A program made the translations under genes and the position numbers. A stretch of 64,000 bases of DNA from CAVQCT01 sp964371785 (GTDB lineage Bacteria > Zixibacteria > MSB-5A5 > GN15 > FEB-12), in assembly GCA_964371785.1 (NCBI GenBank), contig CAYJOL010000002.1, positions 434,001 through 498,000 on the forward strand, read 5' to 3'. The notes beneath the pieces are model-generated. The model searched no databases, was not told the origin of the DNA, and worked only from the letters and a program-made list of their open reading frames with translations. This document shows positions 54,915-61,869 of the stretch, piece after piece (positions within the stretch are counted from its first letter, which is position 1; every line of letters starts with the position of its first letter).

Positions 54915-55871
54915 ATGCGGAAAATTTTAATAACGACATTTCTGTTGCTGGGTTTGTGGGTTTCCACGATATCCGCTCAAGATTCATTGTCCATTTATCT
55001 GGAGAAGGGCGGAAAGTCGATGTTGCGCGGAGAATACGCCACGGCTGAAGCCGCCTTCCTCGCGGCCCTCAGGTTGGACCAGAACAATTTCATGTCCATC
55101 AAAAATCTTGGAGTAATTTACTCGGCACTGGGCGACCAGCGGCAGGCTAAGGTCTATATGGATCGCGCCTACAAGATAAACAGCAAAGATGCACAGGTCT
55201 GCAACAATCTTGGGGTGATCGCCAGCAATGAAGATAATTCGGCCGAAGCGGTTCGATACTATGAAGAGGCGTTGAAACTCGATACGGCAAACGCCATGTA
55301 TATGACGTCGCTCGGACAGGAGTATGCAAAAATCGGTCGGATTAGTCAGGCACTCAAGCTGCTTAACCGGGCGATAGAAATTGAACCACATAACGCCGTA
55401 ATTCTCTACAGCATTGGAAATACCTTTGCCGCGGGGGAATCTTACGATAGCGCACGCGTCTATTATGAGAGATGTGTGAAAATGGGAGCTAAGACCGACG
55501 AGCTGTTCTATCATCTGGGAGTGGTGCAGCGAAACCTCGGTGATCTCGACTCGGCGGCAGCCAGTTTCCAGCAGGGACTACAGATCAACCCAAAACATAA
55601 AGAGTGCGCGCAGTCGCTCGGACTCATCTATCTTCGCCAGGGAAAATATCCCGAGGCTCTGGCGCAATTCAAAACAGCCCTCAGCGTGGATAGCGCCTTT
55701 TACCCGGCCATGATATCAACGGGTGTCGCCTACGGCCTGAGCGGACAAATCCCCCAGAGTGACAGTACCCTGCATGAGCTCTTCACCATAGACTCATCGC
55801 TTGGATTCAGAATGCTCGATGTCCTCAAGCAGGAGTACAGCAAGAAGAGTCCGCAGAAATCGACCCCTTAA
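54915..55871 (+). CDS. Secreted TPR-repeat protein
   Basis: 318 residues from the ATG at 54915 (AGGA 7 nt upstream). Signal peptide about 1-21 (cleavage near ISAQ). About seven tetratricopeptide repeats fill residues 28-290, for example YATAEAAFLAALRLDQNNF and GKYPEALAQFKTALSVDSAF. A periplasmic protein-protein scaffold. Its stop overlaps the end of the convergent methyltransferase gene by 4 nt. Confidence 0.85.
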   Translation: MRKILITTFLLLGLWVSTISAQDSLSIYLEKGGKSMLRGEYATAEAAFLAALRLDQNNFMSIKNLGVIYSALGDQRQAKVYMDRAYKINSKDAQVCNNLGVIASNEDNSAEAVRYYEEALKLDTANAMYMTSLGQEYAKIGRISQALKLLNRAIEIEPHNAVILYSIGNTFAAGESYDSARVYYERCVKMGAKTDELFYHLGVVQRNLGDLDSAAASFQQGLQINPKHKECAQSLGLIYLRQGKYPEALAQFKTALSVDSAFYPAMISTGVAYGLSGQIPQSDSTLHELFTIDSSLGFRMLDVLKQEYSKKSPQKSTP

Positions 55872-56482
55872 AATAATCCCCATCTCTTCACACAGCCGAT
55901 GTAATTCCGGTACGTAATAGGGTAATGATGAACGAGCATCTGTTCCTCTTTCTTCGCTCGCGCTTGCCAGAGCGGAAAACTGATCAATAGCGGAAAGACA
56001 ACCAACGGCCAATAGAGAAGGGTGAGTCCAATACTGATTTCCGCCAGGATGTTCCCGATATAGATGGGATGTCGAGTGAAGTGATATGGTCCGGAAGTGA
56101 TGAGCTGATGCCCCCGCTTGATGATTACTTCTTTTTCGAACGACTGCCGAAGCTCCTTCGCCGCCCGCCAGCGCAGCATATTCGCCGCGATATAGTACAG
56201 CAATCCGGCCATGGAGATAAGCAGCAGACCGGGGCTGTCCAGCCTGCGCACGAGTCGAGTGGCGGGAAGAAACGGCAATGCGTTAACTGACAACAATACA
56301 CATATGGAAAGCGCCGTATGAACCACCATCGCCATATGAGGCAGGTACTGAAAGAAGCCGATCGGGTGTTCCAACACATCGACTTTGGAACGACGCCGCC
56401 ATTCTCTGGCGAGTGGAATAAAACGGAGCAGAAACACAAGAGTGATGATTACGAGCGCAAGCTTTGACCAGAAAATATTCAT
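55868..56482 (-). CDS. Isoprenylcysteine-carboxylmethyltransferase-like membrane protein
   Basis: 204 residues with about five transmembrane helices. The C-terminal half has the ICMT/PEMT signature GPYHFTRHPIYIGNILAEIS and later E-E-x3-HHYPITYRNY, which bind S-adenosylmethionine in this membrane methyltransferase superfamily. The substrate in bacteria is unknown; lipids or isoprenoid compounds are likely. It is convergent with the TPR gene and overlaps it by 4 nt. Confidence 0.8.
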   Translation of the reverse strand: MNIFWSKLALVIITLVFLLRFIPLAREWRRRSKVDVLEHPIGFFQYLPHMAMVVHTALSICVLLSVNALPFLPATRLVRRLDSPGLLLISMAGLLYYIAANMLRWRAAKELRQSFEKEVIIKRGHQLITSGPYHFTRHPIYIGNILAEISIGLTLLYWPLVVFPLLISFPLWQARAKKEEQMLVHHYPITYRNYIGCVKRWGLF

Positions 56483-56783
56483 GACGAAATGCTATGATCG
56501 GATAGTTGGTTCCTATGGTTTGACGACGTCGGCAAAAAAATATCACTTGCCGCAGGCAGTCGGGCTGCCGATACAATATTGAGTAACCTCTTCTTCTAAG
56601 AATTTGTTCCTCAACTTCTATAGGACAGTATTACAGAATTCCGCGCACCTTTCTCTGTTTGTTGTCTTTTGGTCCGGCGGGCATTGGTTCATTCCGGCTA
56701 TGATACATGAGAAGGTGCAACAATGTTTGCCGGGAAGTTGTTTATTGATTTGGAACATAGAGAACGTTGAATCGAGGTTAACA
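56483..56783 (+). other. Upstream region of the DUF6600-like lipoprotein
   Basis: 301 bp without a supported gene. It holds a weak TACAAT box at 56572-56577 behind a GC-rich GGCAG/CTGCC hairpin. The downstream coding frame remains open to 56604, but the ATG at 56784 with GAGG upstream is far better. Confidence 0.4.
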
Positions 56784-57707
56784 ATGAGTAAAACCGAAGT
56801 AACACCGTTCAGGGCTATCAGGGGTCTGATCCTGATGAGCGCTGTGGTAGGGGCGATGCTCCTTTTGACCGGGTGTAGCGGTTATGCCACTTCTGCTTTT
56901 GCTGACACCGGAGTGGAGTCCAATGCCGACGATGTCGCGTATCTTGCTGGTTATGGTGAGTGGATTACAGTTGAACCGTACGGCCAGGTCTGGCAGCCCT
57001 GGGTGTCGTCAGGCTGGGAGCCGTTCTATTATGGTCACTGGGGATGGTCGGACCCCGATTGGGCCTGGGTTTCTTACGAGCCATACGGCTGGCTTGTATA
57101 CCATTACGGAAATTGGGGCTATGACCCCGGCACAGGTTGGTTCTGGGTTCCGGGTGACACCTGGTCGCCGGCGCAGGTGGAGTGGTACACCGCGGGAGAT
57201 TATTGCGGCTGGGCTCCGATCCCGCCACGCGGAATGACCTGGGGAGATCCATGGGAGTCAGACCGGTTCGATGCCTGGACAGTCGTCCGGCTACGGGATT
57301 TCGATCACGAAAATATCGGCAGGTACCGGGTTCGCTCTTTACCGCGTTCTATTATCGTGACGAGGTCACACGATTACTATCATCAGCCGGAGATCAGTGT
57401 CGTCCAGAGGTCCCTGAAACGACCAGTACGCAGTGTTACAATTGAGACTAGACCGGTGCAGATGGGTCCTAAGGCGTACCGTCGGATGGATCTCCATCCG
57501 GAGCAACAGAAGATTGTCGCCCGTCACCAGGGGAAGATTGTGAGACGGGTGCTGGTGTCCCAGGCGGAATTTCACAAGCGGGTAGATCGGGAGCGGGCGC
57601 ATAATGTTCAGGCAGGGAACGCCCGACATGGCGGCGGACATGCGGCCCCGCGCGAATTTCATCAGGGGTCATCAGAGCGAGGTCCGCGTGGTAATCACAG
57701 GCGCTGA
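56784..57707 (+). CDS. DUF6600-like Trp-rich lipoprotein
   Basis: 307 residues. Lipobox LLLTGC at about 33-38 gives a lipoprotein. Residues about 60-170 are Tyr/Trp-rich repeats of the Y-x-W-G type, such as WEPFYYGHWGWSDPDWAW and YHYGNWGYDPGTGWFWVPG, and end in CGWAPIPPRG, matching the DUF6600/YXWGXW pattern of envelope proteins. The last 110 residues are basic and His/Arg-rich. It likely sits in the outer membrane or periplasm; function unknown. Confidence 0.78.
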   Translation: MSKTEVTPFRAIRGLILMSAVVGAMLLLTGCSGYATSAFADTGVESNADDVAYLAGYGEWITVEPYGQVWQPWVSSGWEPFYYGHWGWSDPDWAWVSYEPYGWLVYHYGNWGYDPGTGWFWVPGDTWSPAQVEWYTAGDYCGWAPIPPRGMTWGDPWESDRFDAWTVVRLRDFDHENIGRYRVRSLPRSIIVTRSHDYYHQPEISVVQRSLKRPVRSVTIETRPVQMGPKAYRRMDLHPEQQKIVARHQGKIVRRVLVSQAEFHKRVDRERAHNVQAGNARHGGGHAAPREFHQGSSERGPRGNHRR

Positions 57708-57732
57708 CGCCTGCGTTTGACATATGAGTAAA

Positions 57733-57763
57733 AAGAGGGGGACGATGGTCACCCTCTTATTTT
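57733..57763 (+). terminator. Terminator after the DUF6600-like gene
   Basis: AAGAGGG (57733-57739) with CCCTCTT (57752-57758), an inner GAC/GTC stem, then ATTTTAT. Confidence 0.6.
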
Positions 57764-57789
57764 ATGCACTTCATTTCCGCCGTGAGCGT

Positions 57790-58608
57790 TCAAGCGGGCT
57801 TCCGGGCGTAGAGTTTGATGGAAGCTACTCGGCCTGCAAACTGCTCGATAGCTTCGTCAGGTATTATTGTGCTGCCGGAGGTGCAACCGCAGGGGTCGCT
57901 GGCCAGCGTTCTGAGCGACTCGGGTGTATATTCAAGTTTGTGGACAATCCGCACTTCCTCGAAGCCGGCCTCACGCACCATGCGAAGATAATCCTGCTCT
58001 TCGACTGCGCCCCCAATGCACCCGACCCAGGCGAGCATGTCATTTCGAATGGCATCGGGCAGGTCGTGAGTGACAATGTCCGAGACCAATATCTGACCGC
58101 CCGGTTTAAGTACCCTAAAAGCCTCGGCAAATACCCTTTCTTTTTCAGGGGATAGATTAATCACGCAGTTGGACATGATCCAATCCACTTCTCCATTCGC
58201 GACCGGCATCTGTTCCATCTCCCCCTGGCGAACCTCAGCATTGGCGAGCCCGGCTTGTTTCAGGTTCCGCCGACACACCTCGATCATCTCAGGCGTCATG
58301 TCTAAGCCGATAACCTTTCCGCCGGGGCCCACCTTTTTTGCGGCCAGGATCATATCCAGGCCGGCGCCTGAACCAAGGTCAAGGACCGTCTCACCCACTT
58401 TGACGTGCATGTAGGCTACCGGGTTTCCGCAACCGAACGAGGTGACAGCATTTGGCAATCCCGACAACTCGGTTTTACCATACCCTGCCAGCTGAGCAAA
58501 CTGGCCGGCATCTTTGGGTCCGCAGCATCCGGACGATGTAGTTATCGCCTGACCATAACGTTGCTTCACCGCCGCTCTGATTTCTTCATGGGACTTTTTT
58601 TCTGGCAT
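57790..58608 (-). CDS. arsM: Arsenite methyltransferase
   Basis: 272 residues from the ATG at 58608, with AAGGAG upstream. SAM-binding motif LDLGSGAG (77-84) and the ArsM cysteines at C60 (TSFGCGNP), C148 (MSNCVINL) and C197 (WVGCIGG), plus C28-C29 (SSGCCG), the set that binds As(III) in ArsM enzymes. It methylates arsenite stepwise to volatile or exportable species. It is monocistronic and separated by over 52 kb from the arsR-permease operon. A perfect 10-bp palindrome covers its promoter. Confidence 0.92.
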   Translation of the reverse strand: MPEKKSHEEIRAAVKQRYGQAITTSSGCCGPKDAGQFAQLAGYGKTELSGLPNAVTSFGCGNPVAYMHVKVGETVLDLGSGAGLDMILAAKKVGPGGKVIGLDMTPEMIEVCRRNLKQAGLANAEVRQGEMEQMPVANGEVDWIMSNCVINLSPEKERVFAEAFRVLKPGGQILVSDIVTHDLPDAIRNDMLAWVGCIGGAVEEQDYLRMVREAGFEEVRIVHKLEYTPESLRTLASDPCGCTSGSTIIPDEAIEQFAGRVASIKLYARKPA

Positions 58609-58632
58609 TTCTATTCTCCTTGCGATCAATTG

Positions 58633-58658
58633 TTATTATCGTTTATTTACGATAATAA
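58633..58658. promoter_or_regulatory. Operator palindrome of arsM
   Basis: Perfect inverted repeat TTATTATCGT (58633-58642), TTATTT, ACGATAATAA (58649-58658). It overlaps the arsM -10 box and lies 24 bp upstream of the ATG. The regulator is unknown and the sequence differs from the 1929-1950 operator. Confidence 0.75.
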
Positions 58659-58682
58659 TACCACAAAGGTTTCAGGACGCAA
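58655..58682 (-). promoter_or_regulatory. arsM promoter
   Basis: On the minus strand TTGCGT (58682-58677), 16-bp spacer, TATTAT (58660-58655). The -10 box enters the palindrome. Confidence 0.6.
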
Positions 58683-58834
58683 CTGAAGATTTGGGTCACG
58701 GCAAAAAAAGTTTTGATGCGACTTGGCCCGTCCCTTTTGTATCATATATATGTTGAGTAAAGTATAGGTCGTGATGTACAGGTTCTCTCAGCAGTCGCCA
58801 ACTTGTTTGGCGGCATATGAATAAGGGAGTGATT

Positions 58835-59833
58835 ATGCCGGAATTCCGTCAGAATCAAGCGTCCAAAGAGTGGGTAATCTTAGCCCCGGAGCGAGGCATG
58901 CGCCCATCGGATTTTCGTGAAAGCAGGCCCAAGCCCCAGATCTTGTCCGCCTATCGGACTGACTGTCCGTTCTGCAAAGGTAACGATAAGCACATAGTCA
59001 CACCTGTGTTATCGGTCCCGGGCGATGGTGACTGGCAGGTTCGGGTAGTTCCGAACAAGTTCGCCGCTCTCCAGTCTGACACGAGCCCGGAGCGACGGCA
59101 CGTTGGAGGATTTCTCAGCGCGAATGGGTTCGGCATTGCCGAAGTTGTTATCGAGCACCCGATGCACAATCGGACGATCGGAACCATGACGGTAAGCGAA
59201 GTGACACAGATCCTTTGGGCTTATCATGCACGTCAGGTCGAGATCAGCAAAAACGAAAAAATCAATCTGGTCATGATTTTCCGAAATCACGGAAATCGAG
59301 CCGGGACCTCGCTGGAACATCCGCATTCACAGATTATCGCAACGCCGATCGTCCCTCCCCACATCCGGTACCCCATCGATCAGGCGGTATTGCATTACGA
59401 CAAGTACGGCAAGTGCGTTTTCTGCGACATGCTGGCCGAGGAACTTCGCCAGCGCTCGCGGATTATCGTTGAGTCGGAACACTTCGTGGCCTTCTGTCCG
59501 TTCGCGGCCAGGTCGCCCTTTGAGACACGGATCTACCCGCGGCGCCACATGGCCAGCTATGTTTCGATCACTGATGTCGAGGTTGATGACCTGGCAAGAA
59601 TCCTCCGGACAGTAATGGGAAAGCTGTATGTTGGACTACACAACCCGGATTACAATTACATCATCCGTTCCTCGCCGATCGGCGACGAAGACACCCGGTA
59701 CCTTCACTGGTATTTTGTCATAATTCCAAAGATCACGATCTCGGCCGGATTTGAAATAGGTTCGGGAATCTATATCAATACGACTGCGCCCGAGGAATCG
59801 GCTGAGTATCTGCGTGAAGTAAACGAAACATAA
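58835..59833 (+). CDS. galT: Galactose-1-phosphate uridylyltransferase
   Basis: 332 residues from the ATG at 58835 (GGGAG upstream, favouring it over 58817). HIT-superfamily enzyme: zinc ligands C44-x2-C47 (TDCPFCKGN), the UMP-carrying H162-P-H164 in SLEHPHSQIIATP, and FCPFAARSPFETRIYPRRH. It swaps UMP between UDP-glucose and galactose-1-phosphate in the Leloir pathway. Related archaeal/bacterial members act on other sugar nucleotides. No galK or galE is adjacent. A weak TTGGCC...TATATA pair at 58723-58750 may be its promoter. Confidence 0.9.
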   Translation: MPEFRQNQASKEWVILAPERGMRPSDFRESRPKPQILSAYRTDCPFCKGNDKHIVTPVLSVPGDGDWQVRVVPNKFAALQSDTSPERRHVGGFLSANGFGIAEVVIEHPMHNRTIGTMTVSEVTQILWAYHARQVEISKNEKINLVMIFRNHGNRAGTSLEHPHSQIIATPIVPPHIRYPIDQAVLHYDKYGKCVFCDMLAEELRQRSRIIVESEHFVAFCPFAARSPFETRIYPRRHMASYVSITDVEVDDLARILRTVMGKLYVGLHNPDYNYIIRSSPIGDEDTRYLHWYFVIIPKITISAGFEIGSGIYINTTAPEESAEYLREVNET

Positions 59834-59880
59834 TTTCAGATAGTGTCTCAGGCATAACTTAACCGCGTCTCGCCAGGAGG

Positions 59881-60819
59881 CTAAAGATGCTTACGATACC
59901 ACTCGACAGTCTTGCGGATACTTTCTTTCAGCGGGGTCGGCGGCACGTGGAACGTCGACGTAAAATTGCTGCTATCGACGACAAATGGTTTGCTGCGTTG
60001 ATAGTCCGTTTCTTTCAATTCCCGCATGAGCGGGCTGAACAGGCTCATCAGATTGAATAACCATCGCGGGACGACATGTACTCTTGGTTTTCTCCCTGCC
60101 TCGTCATAGATCATTTCCACGAAATGGAAAGGTGTGACAGCGCGGTCATTGGGTACGTGCCAAATTTGACCGAGCGCATCATCGCGTTCTCCCAGAAGAA
60201 TCAATGCTCTGGCAAAATCTTCAATGAAGGTGAACGAATGCGGAATGTCCGGATCTCCCAGCAAGCTCACAGACTTACCTTTGATGGCAGGGGCAAACAC
60301 CTGCTGACCCATTATGGCAGAGCGTACTCCGGGGCCGAAGAAATCCGAGCCGCGTCCTATCGTCGCCCGTAATCTGCCCGCTTTGTGAGCCTCCATAAGC
60401 GTAAAAGCGGCCTTGGCCCGAACACGTCCTTTTGGTCCGGTCGCATTATTGGGGAGATTTTCGGTAATGGGCCCTTCGACCTCACCGTACATGTAGACAT
60501 TGTCACCGAAGACAAGTTTCGCACCAGTCTCTGCGGCGCTTTCGATGATCGTTTCCATCAGCGGTGCCATCAGTTCGGTCCATCGGCCATAGGGAGGCGA
60601 AGCGCAATGGTATACTGTCGAGGCACCGGCACAGGCTCGGACAGCCGACGATTTGTCGGCAAGGTCCGCCATCACATGTTCTACACCACCAGGGACACTG
60701 TGCTTCCTGGATCTGCTTACCGCGCGAACCCGCTTACCATCGGCCGCAAGCGAATCAATGACCGCCCGACCAAGCTGTCCCGTCCCCAGGACTACATGAA
60801 GATTTCCGGTATCAGCCAT
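59881..60819 (-). CDS. NAD-dependent epimerase/dehydratase-like SDR
   Basis: 312 residues, extended SDR fold with the dinucleotide loop VVLGTGQLGRAV, followed by YHCASPPYGRW and GDNVYMYGEVEGP. The usual Y-x3-K catalytic pair is not kept: the aligned segment is GRVRAKAAFTLMEAH, with Arg at the Tyr position. The phrase IGRGSDFFGPGV is typical of one epimerase-like subfamily. Convergent with galT. No substrate can be given. Confidence 0.82.
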   Translation of the reverse strand: MADTGNLHVVLGTGQLGRAVIDSLAADGKRVRAVSRSRKHSVPGGVEHVMADLADKSSAVRACAGASTVYHCASPPYGRWTELMAPLMETIIESAAETGAKLVFGDNVYMYGEVEGPITENLPNNATGPKGRVRAKAAFTLMEAHKAGRLRATIGRGSDFFGPGVRSAIMGQQVFAPAIKGKSVSLLGDPDIPHSFTFIEDFARALILLGERDDALGQIWHVPNDRAVTPFHFVEMIYDEAGRKPRVHVVPRWLFNLMSLFSPLMRELKETDYQRSKPFVVDSSNFTSTFHVPPTPLKESIRKTVEWYRKHL

Positions 60820-60993
60820 GTCAGAATCCTCCGGTTAGAGGCTGACTCCCGCGACCCGGGAGCACTATCAAGATAGAGCATTGTCGAACTGGAAACAAGA
60901 TCCAAACACCGTCGCGCGTCAAGAAGTGGATCGAATACCAGATGAACTAGACGTCACGTTGTTAGCGGAAGCAGCGACGTGTTTCAGGAGGCA

Positions 60994-61416
60994 TCATCGA
61001 GCAAGGCTCGTCTTGTGTCGCCTTTTGTGAATAAGCGTGTCGAGGCTCCACGCGCCACCTCCGTATGCTGCAATGAACAGCCAGATGAAACAAAAGAGTA
61101 CTGCCGGTTCGCCATGATTCACAATCGGCCAGAATCCCTGAGGCCAGTGAAACTGGAAGTACGCCACTGCCATTTCGCCACAAGCGACGAGGGCGACCCA
61201 TCGCGTAAATAGGCCGAGAAGGATGAATAGACCGCCAAAGCACTCGACTATGCCACCAATCCACATCTGTGACATGAACGGCGGTGTCCCTCCGGGCATC
61301 CCCGGGATGCCGCCAAACCAGGCAAAGAGCTTCATGCCTCCATGCTGGAGAAAGAGCAGTCCTGCGACTATGCGAAGTAAAAAGAAAGTCACCTGTACTA
61401 CACGGCTCTCGTGCAT
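60994..61416 (-). CDS. DoxX-family membrane protein
   Basis: 140 residues from the ATG at 61416, which has a strong AGGAGGTG. Four transmembrane helices with the DoxX signature ILLRIV-like start (FFLLRIVAGLLFLQHGGMKL) and EMAVAYFQFHWP. DoxX proteins are linked to thiosulfate:quinone oxidoreductase or oxidative-stress complexes but are mostly uncharacterised. It is monocistronic and divergent from the riboswitch-receptor gene. Confidence 0.85.
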   Translation of the reverse strand: MHESRVVQVTFFLLRIVAGLLFLQHGGMKLFAWFGGIPGMPGGTPPFMSQMWIGGIVECFGGLFILLGLFTRWVALVACGEMAVAYFQFHWPQGFWPIVNHGEPAVLFCFIWLFIAAYGGGAWSLDTLIHKRRHKTSLAR

Positions 61417-61869
61417 TTGACACCTCCTGTGATAATTGCATTTGGATAATACTATCTGTGTAACAAGAAGAAGCGATAAAAAGATTTGGGGATTTTTCTT
61501 CCTCACCGGGAAGCTAGGTGCGGGCGCTCATCCGGTCTGGTGGCAGCCCCAACCCGATCCATTATGTTATTGTAAGATAATGAGTTACACTGAAGAATGT
61601 TAGTCCATAAAAGGCCGCGAAGACAGCCTCGATATTTTCTTCTTGCCAATCCGGAAGCACTTGATGTACTTTGGCTCAGAACGAAAAAATTCCGTTGGGG
61701 GTGGCGTAATAACGACCGCCTGAGATCATACCCCCTCGACCTGATCCGGATAATGCCGGCGTAGGGAAACGGAGATGTCAATCGCATCCCCTGAGCCATT
61801 GTTGGCTGACCTATCGATTCAGGACGGAATCTTGCTTAACCATGACTCTTTGGAAGCGAGGTTACTGTC
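61417..61869. other. Intergenic region with receptor promoter and TPP riboswitch
   Basis: 453 bp. Positions 61417-61690 have no gene; a weak TTGCCA/TGTACT pair at 61643-61670 may be the promoter. The riboswitch fills 61691-61773, and the remaining 96 bp carry a small AGCCA/TGGCT hairpin and the ribosome site. Confidence 0.5.
61691..61773 (+). promoter_or_regulatory. TPP (THI-box) riboswitch
   Basis: All key TPP-aptamer parts are seen: P1 stem TCCGTT (61691-61696) with AACGGA (61768-61773), GGGGGTGGC near 61697, CTGAGAT at 61720-61726 (the pyrimidine-sensor loop), and CCTGATCCGGATAATGCCGG followed by CGTAGGGA (pyrophosphate sensor). It lies about 97 nt before the start of a TonB-dependent receptor, which it should repress when thiamine diphosphate is abundant. 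Confidence 0.95.
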
